NCBI RefSeq assembly: GCF_040729435.1
Contig: NZ_CP160398.1
Coordinates: 4,507,001 to 4,571,000 of the forward strand
Length of the DNA stretch: 64,000 nucleotides
Source of the DNA: Pseudomonas sp. HOU2
GTDB lineage: Bacteria; Pseudomonadota; Gammaproteobacteria; Pseudomonadales; Pseudomonadaceae
Direction of reading: 5' to 3'
The stretch's first letter is position 1, and the number at the start of each line of letters is the position of its first letter. Positions 1-9,295 of this stretch are shown here, one piece after another. The position numbers and the translations under genes are program-made. Under the pieces are notes generated by a model. It ran no database searches, was not told the DNA's origin, and saw nothing but the letters and a program-made list of their open reading frames with translations.

Positions 1-898
1 TGCCCAGCACTTCGCCGTACTCGTCCACCACCATGCCCAAGCGGCGTTGCTGCTTGTGGAAATTCAGCAGTTGCAGTTGCAGCGGCGTGCTTTCCGGGAC
101 GAAGTACGGTTCGTAGCTGGCGGCCAGCAACGCTTCGCGGGTCAGTTGGCCATCGTTGAGCAGGTGGCGGATCTGCCGGGTGTTGAGCACCGCTTCGACC
201 TGGTTGATGTCGCTGTGGAACACCGGCAGGCGTGTGCGTTTGTTCTGGCGCAGTTGTTCGATGATCGCTTCGATCGAGTCGTCGAGGTTGATGCCGTCGA
301 CATCGCTGCGTGGCACCAGAATGTCATTGACCGTGATGTTGTCCAGCGCATGGATTCCTGAGACCGGGTGGGTGCGAGACGGGTGTTCCGGATCGTTATC
401 AGGGTCGGCAGGTTCTTCGTCTTCACTTTGCTGCACCACCTGGGGTTTGCGCGCGAAGGGACGCAGCAGCAGACCGCTGATGCGACTCAGCAGCCAGGCC
501 AGCGGGTAAAGGATCTTCAGCGGAACGGCCAGCAGGGTATTGCCGAACGACAGTACTGCATCCGGATAGCGTTGGGCCACGGTGCGCGGAAAGTAGTCGG
601 CAAACACCAGCAACACGGCACCGGCGCCGAGGCAGGCGGCCCACGGGCCGTTTTCTTCGCAAAGGAAGATTGCCAGCAGTGTGGCAATGACCACCGCGAG
701 GGCGCGGCACAGGGTGTTGCACAGGATCAGACTGTCGAGCGGGAAGCTCAGCTTCGCCAGCGGCTTATCGCTGGCGCGCGAGGCGGTGCGTTGCGCCAGC
801 AAGTGCTGCTGCGCGATTTCGACGGCGGTAAACAGCCCCGACCATAAGATCAGCAGGACAAATACCGCGAGCATCGGCCCTATGGGCAAACCGTCCAT
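1..898 (-). CDS. HlyC/CorC-family transporter-like membrane protein (3' end outside window)
   Basis: The reading frame opens at an ATG whose complement lies at 896-898 and runs without a stop off the left edge, so only the N-terminal 299 or so residues are visible. The first 130 residues are hydrophobic with several membrane segments (for example residues 7-25 and 70-90), as in DUF21/CNNM domains. A charged linker rich in E, D and P follows. From about residue 165 comes a CBS-type region containing NDILVPRSDVDGI and ending at LGMVVDEYGEVLG, the signature of the CorC CBS pair. Family members are proposed to act in magnesium or cobalt efflux, but this is not proven for each paralogue. The gene starts 12 nt after ypjD ends, so the two are probably co-transcribed leftward. 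Confidence 0.85.
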   Translation of the reverse strand, partial: MDGLPIGPMLAVFVLLILWSGLFTAVEIAQQHLLAQRTASRASDKPLAKLSFPLDSLILCNTLCRALAVVIATLLAIFLCEENGPWAACLGAGAVLLVFADYFPRTVAQRYPDAVLSFGNTLLAVPLKILYPLAWLLSRISGLLLRPFARKPQVVQQSEDEEPADPDNDPEHPSRTHPVSGIHALDNITVNDILVPRSDVDGINLDDSIEAIIEQLRQNKRTRLPVFHSDINQVEAVLNTRQIRHLLNDGQLTREALLAASYEPYFVPESTPLQLQLLNFHKQQRRLGMVVDEYGEVLG

Positions 899-910
899 TT
901 ATGCCGCCCG

Positions 911-1723
911 TCAGATGTGCAGGATATATTCACGAACCAGTTTGCTGCCGAAATACGCCAACATCAGCAGGCAGAAACCGGCGAGGGTCCAGCGAATCGC
1001 CTTGTGGCCACGCCAGCCGAGGCGATTGCGGCCCCACAGCAGCACGCTGAACACGATCCAGGCCAGGCACGCCAGCAGGGTCTTGTGCACCAGATGCTGG
1101 GCGAACAGGTTCTCGACGAACAGCCAACCGGAGATCAGCGACAGCGACAGCAGCGTCCAGCCGGCCCAGAGGAAGCCGAACAACAGGCTTTCCATGGTTT
1201 GCAGCGGCGGGAAGTTCTTGATCAGACCCGAAGGGTGCTTGTGCTTGAGCTGGTGATCCTGCACCAGCAGCAGCAAGGCCTGGAACACCGCGATGGTGAA
1301 CATGCCGTAGGCGAGGATCGACAGCAGGATGTGGGCGAGGATGCCCGGCTCTTCGTCGATGATCTGTACCGTGCCGGCCGGGGCGAACTGCGCCAGCAGC
1401 ACCGTCGCCGCGCCGAGCGGGAACAGCAGCACCAGCAGGTTTTCCACCGGGATCCGCGAGCAGGCCAGCAGTGTCAGGGCGATGACGGCCGCGGCGATCA
1501 GGCTGGCGGCGCTGAAGAAGTCCAGGCCCAGGCCGATCGGCGTCAGCAGGTGAGTGAGCAGGCTGGCGCTGTGGGCCAGCACGGCGAGGATGCCGAGCGT
1601 AACCAGCAGGCGCTTGTTCGCCTTGGCGCCGGAGGCCAGGCGGGTGCCCTGATAAAGGGTCGCAGCGGCATAAAGAAGCGCGGCGGCGATGGTAGTCAGC
1701 AAACTGGGTGACAAGGGGAGCAT
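911..1723 (-). CDS. ypjD: Inner-membrane protein YpjD, CcsA-like cytochrome c assembly family
   Basis: 270 residues, almost entirely hydrophobic, with about eight predicted membrane segments and conserved His residues in loops (for example HKTLLACLAWIV near residue 212 and RGHKAIRW near 238). This matches CcsA/CcmC-like proteins, whose characterised members handle haem. YpjD itself has no settled function. I chose the ATG with complement 1721-1723 because AGGA stands just upstream; a longer frame to 1882 exists, but its extra 53 residues look like shadow sequence. It is divergent from ffh, with a roughly 195-bp gap, and lies upstream of the CorC-like gene. The ypjD-ffh pairing is common in pseudomonads. 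Confidence 0.85.
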   Translation of the reverse strand: MLPLSPSLLTTIAAALLYAAATLYQGTRLASGAKANKRLLVTLGILAVLAHSASLLTHLLTPIGLGLDFFSAASLIAAAVIALTLLACSRIPVENLLVLLFPLGAATVLLAQFAPAGTVQIIDEEPGILAHILLSILAYGMFTIAVFQALLLLVQDHQLKHKHPSGLIKNFPPLQTMESLLFGFLWAGWTLLSLSLISGWLFVENLFAQHLVHKTLLACLAWIVFSVLLWGRNRLGWRGHKAIRWTLAGFCLLMLAYFGSKLVREYILHI

Positions 1724-1815
1724 AAATCCTGTTAGGCAAGCCCGAAAGGCGCTGAGTTTGGCATAGAACCGCCACACCACGAAAGTGCGAGGTGTCCGCC
1801 CGACGCAGTCTTCGC

Positions 1816-1821
1816 TATAAT
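1816..1821 (+). promoter_or_regulatory. Probable -10 box of the ffh promoter
   Basis: A perfect TATAAT lies about 100 nt before the ffh start. The hexamer 17 nt upstream (about 1793-1798) is a poor -35 match, so only the -10 is convincing. Confidence 0.45.
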
Positions 1822-1918
1822 CCGCGACCTGCCCACGCCGCAGGCTCGCCGAGCACATGTTGAATCCGGTCTGGGCCGCCATTATCCCGGTCTACACAGG
1901 GCCTGAAAGGATCGCGCA

Positions 1919-3295
1919 ATGTTTGAAAACTTAACCGACCGTCTCTCGCAGACGCTGCGCCATGTCACCGGCAAGGCCAAGCTGACTGAAGACAATATCA
2001 AAGACACCCTGCGCGAAGTGCGCATGGCGTTGCTCGAAGCCGACGTCGCCCTGCCGGTGGTCAAGGACTTCGTCAATTCGGTCAAGGAGCGCGCTGTCGG
2101 CACCGAGGTGTCGCGCAGCCTGACGCCGGGCCAGGCATTCGTGAAGATCGTCCAGGCCGAACTCGAAAGCCTGATGGGTGCGGCCAACGAAGACTTGAAC
2201 CTGAGCGCCGTGCCGCCCGCCGTCATTCTGATGGCCGGTCTGCAGGGTGCGGGTAAAACCACCACCGCCGGCAAACTCGCGCGCTTCCTTAAAGAGCGCA
2301 AGAAGAAGTCGGTGATGGTCGTGTCGGCGGACATCTACCGTCCGGCTGCGATCAAACAGCTGGAAACCCTGGCCAACGACATCGGCGTGACGTTCTTTCC
2401 GTCCGATCTGAGCCAGAAGCCGGTCGACATCGCGACTGCTGCTATTAAAGAAGCAAAACTGAAATTCATCGACGTGGTCATCGTCGACACCGCCGGCCGT
2501 CTGCACATCGACGAAGAGATGATGGGCGAGATCAAGGCGCTGCACGCCGCGATCAACCCGGTGGAAACCCTGTTCGTGGTCGACGCCATGACCGGTCAGG
2601 ACGCCGCCAACACGGCCAAGGCCTTCGGTGATGCGCTGCCGCTGACCGGGGTGATCCTGACCAAAGTCGACGGCGATGCCCGTGGCGGTGCCGCACTGTC
2701 GGTACGCGCAATCACCGGCAAGCCGATCAAGTTCATCGGTATGGGCGAGAAGAGCGAAGCGCTCGATCCGTTCCACCCTGAGCGTATCGCTTCGCGGATC
2801 CTCGGCATGGGCGACGTGCTCAGCCTGATCGAACAGGCTGAAGCGACCCTCGACAAGGACAAGGCCGACAAGCTGGCCAAGAAGCTGAAGAAGGGCAAGG
2901 GCTTCGACCTCGAAGACTTCCGCGATCAGCTGCAACAGATGAAGAACATGGGCGGCCTCGGCGGCCTCATGGACAAGCTGCCGAGCATCGGCGGCGTCAA
3001 TCTGTCGCAGATGGGCAATGCCCAGAACGCCGCAGAGAAGCAGTTCAAGCAGATGGAAGCCATCATCAACTCCATGACCCCGGCCGAGCGCCGCGACCCT
3101 GAGCTGATCAGCGGTTCGCGCAAGCGCCGGATCGCCATGGGTTCCGGCACTCAGGTGCAGGACATCGGTCGCTTGATCAAGCAGCACAAGCAGATGCAGA
3201 AGATGATGAAGAAGTTCACCGCCAAAGGCGGAATGGCGAAAATGATGCGCGGCATGGGCGGTATGTTGCCCGGCGGCGGCATGCCGAAAATGTGA
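1919..3295 (+). CDS. ffh: Signal recognition particle protein Ffh (SRP54)
   Basis: GTPase subunit of the signal recognition particle. With 4.5S RNA it binds signal sequences of nascent membrane proteins and delivers ribosomes to FtsY. The 458 residues match bacterial Ffh. The N domain is residues 1-100. The G domain carries the P-loop GLQGAGKT at 107-114 and later DTAGRLHIDEEM and TKVDGDARGG. The C-terminal M domain, from about 330, is methionine-rich and ends in the run MRGMGGMLPGGGMPKM. The start has AAGGATCGCGC just upstream. It is monocistronic by spacing, with a 261-bp gap before rpsP. Confidence 0.98.
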   Translation: MFENLTDRLSQTLRHVTGKAKLTEDNIKDTLREVRMALLEADVALPVVKDFVNSVKERAVGTEVSRSLTPGQAFVKIVQAELESLMGAANEDLNLSAVPPAVILMAGLQGAGKTTTAGKLARFLKERKKKSVMVVSADIYRPAAIKQLETLANDIGVTFFPSDLSQKPVDIATAAIKEAKLKFIDVVIVDTAGRLHIDEEMMGEIKALHAAINPVETLFVVDAMTGQDAANTAKAFGDALPLTGVILTKVDGDARGGAALSVRAITGKPIKFIGMGEKSEALDPFHPERIASRILGMGDVLSLIEQAEATLDKDKADKLAKKLKKGKGFDLEDFRDQLQQMKNMGGLGGLMDKLPSIGGVNLSQMGNAQNAAEKQFKQMEAIINSMTPAERRDPELISGSRKRRIAMGSGTQVQDIGRLIKQHKQMQKMMKKFTAKGGMAKMMRGMGGMLPGGGMPKM

Positions 3296-3456
3296 TTCAG
3301 GACACCATGACTTCGCCGGTCGTCGCACCGGCGCAGACCCTGCAAGGACGCAGGATCAACAGCAAACCCGCACTCGGCGGGAGCTGACTGGCCGTTTTCA
3401 TCGACGGCTCTATATGCAAATCCGCACGGCATGCCATAGGCGCCGGAAAAAGTCAT

Positions 3457-3484
3457 TTGCAAAAGTCCGGATATTCCTTAGAAT
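3457..3484 (+). promoter_or_regulatory. Probable sigma70 promoter of the rpsP operon
   Basis: TTGCAA (3457-3462), a 16-nt spacer and TAGAAT (3479-3484) lie about 70 nt before rpsP, in the correct orientation. The match is good for both hexamers. Transcription would start near 3491. Confidence 0.65.
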
Positions 3485-3556
3485 ATGCGGCCTTTCGGGC
3501 ACCCATGCCCGCTGTGCATTTAGATTTGCAGCACCGACTACAGGAACGATGTTCAC

Positions 3557-3808
3557 ATGCTAACAATCCGTCTTGCCCTTGGCGGCTCCAAAAAGCGCCC
3601 GTTTTACCACCTGACCGTAACCGACTCGCGTAACCCGCGTGACGGCTCCCACAAAGAACAGGTTGGCTTCTTCAACCCTGTTGCCCGTGGTCAGGAAATC
3701 CGTCTGTCCGTGAACCAAGAGCGCGTAGCCTACTGGCTGAGCGTTGGTGCACAGCCATCTGAGCGTGTTGCTCAGTTGCTGAAGGAATCTGCCAAGGCTG
3801 CAGCCTGA
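3557..3808 (+). CDS. rpsP: 30S ribosomal protein S16
   Basis: 83 residues beginning [19 protein letters not shown], the hallmark of bS16. It is a small-subunit assembly protein that binds 16S rRNA. First gene of the classical rpsP-rimM-trmD-rplS operon: rimM starts 6 nt after its stop. CAGGAACG upstream serves as ribosome-binding site. Confidence 0.99.
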   Translation: MLTIRLALGGSKKRPFYHLTVTDSRNPRDGSHKEQVGFFNPVARGQEIRLSVNQERVAYWLSVGAQPSERVAQLLKESAKAAA

Positions 3809-3813
3809 GCAGT

Positions 3814-4350
3814 ATGAGCGCGACGCCAGAAAAAGCTGATGACCTGATCGTTGTCGGCAAGATTTTTTCGGTTCACGGCGTTCGCGGCGAGGTGAAGGTC
3901 TTTTCCTTTACCGATCCGATTGAAAACCTGTTGGACTACCGCAACTGGACGCTTCGGCGCGAAGGCGTGGTGAAACAGGTCGAGCTGGTCAGCGGCCGAT
4001 CCACTCAAAAGGATCTGGTTGCCAAGCTCAAAGGCCTCGACGATCGCGATGAAGCCCGTCTTCTGAGCGGTTACGAGATTTGCATCTCGCGAAGCCTTTT
4101 GCCCAACCTGACAGGCGACGAGTACTACTGGTACCAGTTGCAGGGTCTGAGCGTCATCAACCAGGACGAGCAATTGTTCGGCAAGGTTGATCACCTGTTG
4201 GAGACCGGCGCGAACGATGTATTGGTGGTCAAGCCCTGCGCGGGCAGCCTGGATGATCGTGAGCGGTTGTTGCCCTATACAGAGCAATGCGTGCTGACAA
4301 TCGATCTGGATGCAGGCGTGATGCGGGTGGAATGGGACGCGGACTTCTAA
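3814..4350 (+). CDS. rimM: Ribosome maturation factor RimM
   Basis: 178 residues. RimM helps process and assemble the head of the 30S subunit and binds protein S19. The N-terminal barrel begins near residue 10 with LIVVGKIFSVHGVRGEVKV, the family signature. The C-terminal PRC-barrel region contains YYWYQLQGL and ends near VMRVEWDADF. It lies between rpsP and trmD with spacings of 5 and 3 nt, so translation is probably coupled. Confidence 0.97.
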   Translation: MSATPEKADDLIVVGKIFSVHGVRGEVKVFSFTDPIENLLDYRNWTLRREGVVKQVELVSGRSTQKDLVAKLKGLDDRDEARLLSGYEICISRSLLPNLTGDEYYWYQLQGLSVINQDEQLFGKVDHLLETGANDVLVVKPCAGSLDDRERLLPYTEQCVLTIDLDAGVMRVEWDADF

Positions 4351-4353
4351 GCA

Positions 4354-5106
4354 ATGGCCAGCCTGCGCGTAGACGTCATAACGTTGTTCCCCGAGATGTT
4401 CTCGGCCATCAGTGAGTACGGCATTACCAGTCGTGCGGTCAAACAGGGGCTGTTGCAGTTGACCTGTTGGAATCCGCGGGATTACACGACGGATCGGCAT
4501 CACACTGTGGACGATCGCCCGTTTGGCGGTGGTCCGGGCATGGTGATGAAGATCAAGCCCCTGGAAGATGCTCTGGTTCAGGCCAAGGCAGCAGCCGGGG
4601 AGGCGGCGAAGGTGATTTACCTGTCCCCCCAAGGCCGTCAACTGACTCAGTCGGCGGTACGCGAGTTGGCAAAATCGGATGCATTGATCCTGATTGCCGG
4701 CCGCTATGAAGGCATTGACGAGCGCTTTATTGAGGCTCATGTCGATGAAGAGTGGTCGATTGGTGACTATGTACTGTCTGGCGGCGAGCTGCCGGCCATG
4801 GTCATGATCGATGCGGTTACACGACTGCTGCCCGGAGCTTTAGGGCATGCGGATTCCGCTGAGGAAGATTCCTTTACGGATGGTCTGCTGGATTGCCCGC
4901 ACTACACCCGACCTGAGGTGTATGCGGATCAGCGTGTTCCCGACGTGTTGCTGAGTGGCAATCACGCGCATATCCGGCGTTGGCGTTTACAGCAGTCCCT
5001 TGGTCGGACCTATGAACGACGCGCCGATCTTCTGGAAAGCCGCTCGCTTTCTGGAGAAGAGAAGAAGCTGCTCGAGGAATACATCCGCGAGCGGGACGAT
5101 AGTTAA
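4354..5106 (+). CDS. trmD: tRNA (guanine-N1)-methyltransferase TrmD
   Basis: 250 residues. TrmD transfers a methyl group from S-adenosylmethionine to G37 of tRNAs, which prevents +1 frameshifting. The SPOUT trefoil knot is visible: [15 protein letters not shown] followed by [16 protein letters not shown], the latter forming the cofactor-binding knot. The N terminus [11 protein letters not shown] is typical. Third gene of the operon, 3 nt after rimM. Confidence 0.98.
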
Positions 5107-5151
5107 CAACGTATCGATGGTAGATCAGTTGATTTACCTTAGGAGCACAGC

Positions 5152-5502
5152 ATGACCAACAAAATCATCCTTGCACTCGAAGCAGAGCAGATGACCAAAG
5201 AAATCCCTACCTTTGCCCCGGGCGACACCATTGTCGTTCAGGTGAAAGTGAAGGAAGGCGATCGTTCCCGTCTGCAAGCGTTCGAAGGCGTTGTAATCGC
5301 CAAGCGCAACCGCGGCGTGAACAGTGCGTTCACCGTTCGTAAAATCTCCAACGGTGTTGGCGTAGAACGTACTTTCCAGACCTACTCCCCGCAGATCGAC
5401 AGCATGGCTGTCAAACGTCGCGGTGACGTACGTAAAGCCAAGCTGTACTACCTGCGCGACCTGTCGGGTAAAGCAGCTCGCATCAAGGAAAAACTGGCTT
5501 AA
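5152..5502 (+). CDS. rplS: 50S ribosomal protein L19
   Basis: 116 residues, with conserved [20 protein letters not shown] and a C terminus [18 protein letters not shown] typical of bL19, which sits at the subunit interface. TTAGGAGCACAGC supplies a strong ribosome-binding site. Last gene of the rpsP operon; a perfect terminator follows 18 nt after its stop. Confidence 0.99.
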
Positions 5503-5520
5503 GCCCAGCTTCCGATGCAG

Positions 5521-5548
5521 AAAAAAGCAGCCTACGGGCTGCTTTTTT
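5521..5548 (+). terminator. Intrinsic terminator of the rpsP-rplS operon
   Basis: Perfect 12-bp stem AAAAAAGCAGCC / GGCTGCTTTTTT around a TACG loop. The A-run and T-run make it potentially bidirectional. Confidence 0.92.
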
Positions 5549-5572
5549 GTTGCCTGCAATTTAACCCGTCCC

Positions 5573-5610
5573 CCTGTAGGAGCTGCCGAAGGCTGCGATC
5601 TTTTGATCTT
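5573..5610. repeat. Solitary REP element (TAGGAGCTGCCGAAGGCTGC family)
   Basis: One arm of the palindromic repeat that occurs as inverted pairs at 29949-30036, 37723-37803 and 53761-53840. The trailing CGATCTTTTGATCTT is shared. No partner arm is seen nearby, so this is a single REP. Confidence 0.85.
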
Positions 5611-5650
5611 GCTTTGTATTCGGAAGCCCGCGATTTACGAGCAATAACCC

Positions 5651-6064
5651 ATGACCACCCGCGACCAGGAAATCCAGCGCCGCACCGAACTCTCGGTAAC
5701 CCGCGTAACCAAAGCCGTCTTCCCGCCGACCACCAACCACCACAACACCCTGTTCGGCGGCACCGCCCTGGCATGGATGGACGAAGTGTCGTTCATCACC
5801 GCCACCCGCTTCTGCCGTTTGCCGCTGGTAACGGTGTCCACCGATCGCATCGACTTCAATCACGCGATCCCGGCTGGTTCCATCGTCGAGTTGGTCGGCG
5901 AAGTGATCAAGGTCGGCAACACCAGCCTCAAGGTCGAGGTGGAAGTGTTCGTGGAAAGCATGAGCTGTGATGGGCGTGAGAAAGCGATTCATGGGCAGTT
6001 CAGCTTTGTCGCCATCGACGATGACAAGCGGCCGGTGCCGGTGCTGCCTGGGTTTCCTGCCTGA
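5651..6064 (+). CDS. Acyl-CoA thioesterase (YciA/BFIT-type hot-dog fold)
   Basis: 137 residues. It probably hydrolyses acyl-CoA to fatty acid and CoA in the cytoplasm. The motif NHHNTLFGGTALAWMDE, residues 28-44, is the hot-dog active-site helix of YciA-type thioesterases. VSTDRIDFNHAIPAGSIVEL follows as the conserved strand pair. Length equals a single hot-dog domain. Chain-length preference cannot be read from sequence. It stands alone between a solitary REP and an outward-facing REP pair. Confidence 0.88.
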   Translation: MTTRDQEIQRRTELSVTRVTKAVFPPTTNHHNTLFGGTALAWMDEVSFITATRFCRLPLVTVSTDRIDFNHAIPAGSIVELVGEVIKVGNTSLKVEVEVFVESMSCDGREKAIHGQFSFVAIDDDKRPVPVLPGFPA

Positions 6065-6082
6065 TCCGGCACCGAGTCGCGC

Positions 6083-6178
6083 CATTCGCGAGCAGGCTCG
6101 CTCCCACAGGTTTTGTGTCGGACACAATTGTGTGTTCACCCCCGATCACTGTGGGAGCGAGCTTGCTCGCGAATGCGT
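6083..6178. repeat. Outward-facing REP pair (GTGGGAGCGAGCTTGCTCGC family)
   Basis: Two inverted arms, 6083-6110 and 6149-6178. The left one reads towards GCTCGCTCCCACAG and the right one GTGGGAGCGAGC..., so the arms point opposite to the pair at 55411-55501. The right arm ends only about 5 bp from the stop codon of the antiporter gene. Confidence 0.85.
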
Positions 6179-6182
6179 CAGC

Positions 6183-7991
6183 TCAGGCGCTGCTGCTCTC
6201 AGGCTGAATCAACGCCAACAGCGTCCACCCGGATCCCGGTTTCAAAGCCGTCTCCGGCGTCACCACATGCACCCAGCCACTGTCGTCACGCATGAACAGC
6301 AAGGTCGCCCGATTGCCATGCAGTGCCTGGTAATCTTCCCAGCCAAAACCGTCCGTCAGCGTCGTACTGTACAACTCGGCGCCATTGCTGATCAGGCTGG
6401 CCAGCTTGGCATAGGTCAGCGCCTCGCTCCCCAGCTGATTGCCGCGATGCTCAAGACTCGCCCGGTGCTTGTCACTGCGACGACTTTCCTGACCGCTGGC
6501 CAGGCCAAACAGCCGTTGATGACCGAAGTCATGGCGAAAACGCATGGCCGCCAAAGTGTTCAGCTCGCCTGAAGGCGACAGCGCGAGCAAGTGACCCAAA
6601 CCCACCAGATCCAGATGCGCATCGGCATGCTGCGAAGCCGGATTGCCAAAATACGTCGGCAAACCTTCCATGCGCGCCGCACGAATATTTTCCCAACTCG
6701 AATCGGTCAGCAGCACTCGACTGCCCAGTTGCTGCAACGATTTGCCCAGCAGACGCGCCGGGCCGTTGGCGCCGACGATCAGGAAGCCGCTCGGCGCCGG
6801 TTCGGCGACGTTCAGCAAGCGTGCCAGTGGCCGAGCGGTTGCGCTTTGCAGCACCACGGTGCCGATGATCACGGCGAAGGTCAGTGGCACCAGCAGCAGC
6901 GCACCTTCGTGCCCGGCTTGATCCAGGCGAATCGCGAAAATCGCCGACACCGCCGCCGCCACGATCCCGCGCGGGGCGATCCAGCAAAGCAGGGCGCGTT
7001 CACGCCAGCTCAGGCTGGAGCCGGCCGTGCTCAACAACACGTTCAGCGGGCGCGCGATCAACTGAATCACCAGCAACAGAATCAGCACCAACGGCCCGAG
7101 ACCGATCAAGGCATGCAGGTCCAGCCGCGCCGCCAGCAGAATGAACAGTCCGGAAATCAGCAGCACGCTGAGGTTTTCCTTGAAGTGCAGGATGTGCCGC
7201 ACATCCACGCCCTTCATGTTCGCCAGCCACATGCCCATTAGCGTCACCGCCAGCAGGCCGGACTCGTGCATCACCTGATTGGACGCAATGAAAATCCCCA
7301 GCACCGCCGCCAGCGAGGCGAGGTTGTGCAGGTATTCCGGCAACCACTGACGCCGGATGACGGTGCCCAGCACCCAGCCGCCGACCACCCCGAACACGCT
7401 GCCGCAAACAATCACGCCGCCGAAGGTCAGCAGACTCTGTTCGAGGCCGTTGCCCTCGGCGCGGGCAATGATGAAGCTGTAGACCACCACCGCGAGCAGG
7501 GCGCCGATCGGGTCAATGACGATGCCTTCCCAGCGCAGAATGTTGGCGATCGAGGCTTTCGGTCGCACCACCCGCAGCATCGGCACGATCACCGTCGGCC
7601 CGGTCACCAGCGTCAGGCTGCCGAACAGGATCGCCAGCAGCCAGTCGAAGCCGAGCAAGAAGTGGGTTGCGACCGCGATCACTACCCATGTGGTGAGGGC
7701 ACCGAGGGTCACCAGCCGGTGCACGACGCTGCCGATCTCGCGCCATTCCGACAGGTGCAGGGTCAGACTGCCTTCAAACAGGATCAACGCCACCGCCAGC
7801 GACACCAGCGGCATCAGCAGCGGGCCAAACATTTCCTGCGGGTCGAGCCAGCCGAGTACCGGTCCGGCGAGAATCCCGGTCAGCAACAGAAACAGAATCG
7901 CCGGCAGCTTCAGGCGCCACGCCAGCCACTGGCAACCCAGCGCAGCGACGCCGATCCCGCCAAATGCCAAGAGAATTTGCTGCTCGTTCAT
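6183..7991 (-). CDS. Cation/proton antiporter of the CPA1 (NhaP-like) family with C-terminal nucleotide-binding domain
   Basis: 602 residues. The N-terminal 390 or so form about 12 hydrophobic segments typical of sodium(potassium)/proton antiporters, including LLTGILAGPVLGWL, LFEGSLTLHL and the loop WEGIVIDPIGALLAVVVY, whose acidic residues are expected in ion exchange. After residue 400 comes a Rossmann-like RCK/TrkA-N segment (FLIVGANGPARLLGKSLQQL...), then a C-terminal soluble tail. GGGAGC precedes the ATG. It is divergent from xerD. The ion transported cannot be assigned from sequence. Confidence 0.9.
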   Translation of the reverse strand: MNEQQILLAFGGIGVAALGCQWLAWRLKLPAILFLLLTGILAGPVLGWLDPQEMFGPLLMPLVSLAVALILFEGSLTLHLSEWREIGSVVHRLVTLGALTTWVVIAVATHFLLGFDWLLAILFGSLTLVTGPTVIVPMLRVVRPKASIANILRWEGIVIDPIGALLAVVVYSFIIARAEGNGLEQSLLTFGGVIVCGSVFGVVGGWVLGTVIRRQWLPEYLHNLASLAAVLGIFIASNQVMHESGLLAVTLMGMWLANMKGVDVRHILHFKENLSVLLISGLFILLAARLDLHALIGLGPLVLILLLVIQLIARPLNVLLSTAGSSLSWRERALLCWIAPRGIVAAAVSAIFAIRLDQAGHEGALLLVPLTFAVIIGTVVLQSATARPLARLLNVAEPAPSGFLIVGANGPARLLGKSLQQLGSRVLLTDSSWENIRAARMEGLPTYFGNPASQHADAHLDLVGLGHLLALSPSGELNTLAAMRFRHDFGHQRLFGLASGQESRRSDKHRASLEHRGNQLGSEALTYAKLASLISNGAELYSTTLTDGFGWEDYQALHGNRATLLFMRDDSGWVHVVTPETALKPGSGWTLLALIQPESSSA

Positions 7992-8099
7992 TGAAGCTCC
8001 CTGTTCCTTGAAATAGCGGGCTATGAAAGACTAGCGGCCATTCCTACAGTTCACTCTACATTTGCGCACAGCCCCGGAGGTTGTGTGTCTTGAGCGCCC

Positions 8100-8996
8100 A
8101 TGCCTGCCATCGACCATCCGCTGATTGACCAATTCCTCGACGCCCTGTGGCTGGAAAAAGGCCTGTCTGACAACACCCGCGGCGCCTACCGCAGCGATCT
8201 GGCGCTGTTCAACGGCTGGCTGCAGGAGAAAAACCTCGAGCTGATCAATGCCGGTCGCGAGTTGATCCTTGATCACCTGTCCTGGCGTCTGGAGCAGAAC
8301 TACAAACCGCGCTCCACGGCCCGATTTCTTTCCGGGGTGCGTGGCTTTTATCGCTACCTGCTGCGGGAAAAGCTGATCAGCGTCGATCCGACCTTGCGCG
8401 TCGACATGCCGCAACTGGGCCGGCCGTTACCCAAGTCGTTGTCGGAAGCCGACGTCGAAGCGCTGCTCAAGGCACCGGATCTGAGCGAAGCCATCGGCCA
8501 GCGTGACCGCGCCATGCTGGAAGTGCTGTACGCCTGCGGCCTGCGGGTGACCGAACTGGTGAGCCTGACCCTGGAGCAGGTCAACCTGCGTCAGGGCGTG
8601 CTGCGGGTGATGGGCAAGGGCAGCAAGGAGCGCTTGGTGCCGATGGGCGAAGAGGCGATTGTCTGGGTCGAGCGCTACATGCGCGATGGCCGCAGCGAGC
8701 TGCTCGGCGGACGCCCCAGCGATGTGCTGTTCCCCAGCCAGCGCGGCGAGCAGATGACCCGCCAGACCTTCTGGCACCGCATCAAGCATTGGGCCAAGGT
8801 CGCCGGGATCGGCAAATCGCTGTCGCCGCACACACTGCGTCACGCGTTTGCCACGCACCTGCTCAACCACGGTGCCGATCTGCGGGTGGTGCAGATGCTG
8901 CTCGGCCATAGTGACCTGTCGACCACACAGATTTACACCCATGTGGCCCGGGCACGTCTGCAGGACCTTCACGCCAAGCACCACCCAAGAGGCTGA
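8100..8996 (+). CDS. xerD: Tyrosine recombinase XerD
   Basis: 298 residues, the exact length of E. coli XerD. With XerC it resolves chromosome dimers at dif near FtsK. All catalytic residues are present: R149 (ACGLRVTELV), K173 (GKGSKERLVP), H244 and R247 (PHTLRHAFATHLL), H270 (LLGHSDLSTT) and nucleophile Y279 (IYTHV). An in-frame TGA at 8091 rules out an earlier start, so ATG 8100 is used despite a weak ribosome-binding site. XerD rather than XerC is supported by the dsbC-hom-thrC context, common in pseudomonads. Confidence 0.96.
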   Translation: MPAIDHPLIDQFLDALWLEKGLSDNTRGAYRSDLALFNGWLQEKNLELINAGRELILDHLSWRLEQNYKPRSTARFLSGVRGFYRYLLREKLISVDPTLRVDMPQLGRPLPKSLSEADVEALLKAPDLSEAIGQRDRAMLEVLYACGLRVTELVSLTLEQVNLRQGVLRVMGKGSKERLVPMGEEAIVWVERYMRDGRSELLGGRPSDVLFPSQRGEQMTRQTFWHRIKHWAKVAGIGKSLSPHTLRHAFATHLLNHGADLRVVQMLLGHSDLSTTQIYTHVARARLQDLHAKHHPRG

Positions 8997-9010
8997 TGCA
9001 AAGTCAGCTT

Positions 9011-9134
9011 TTTGTGGCGAGGGAGCTTGCTCCCGCTGGGGTGCGAAGCGCCCCGAAATCTGTCAGTCGCGTCGATTGTGCAATATCTACGACTGCTGCG
9101 CAGCCGAGCGGGAGCAAGCTCCCTCGCCACAGGG
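9011..9134. repeat. REPIN (inverted pair, GAGGGAGCTTGCTCCC family)
   Basis: Two inverted arms: GTGGCGAGGGAGCTTGCTCC... on the left and its complement ending CCTCGCCACAGG on the right, with a short unrelated middle. It fills most of the gap between xerD and dsbC. Neither arm carries the 16-nt block seen at 20160, 24583 and 52441. Confidence 0.92.
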
Positions 9135-9295
9135 AAATTCGAGTCATCCCCTGCAGTGAGTGTCTGGCGACAGGCGCATTCGGCCATGCGGGCCTTATGT
9201 GTTAGGCTTTGCCGGTTTGCACGATGGACGGTTATGACCCGGTGTTCCGGCACGGGCGTTCTGACCGTTTCATTTGTCCGCCTTCAGGAGTTCTC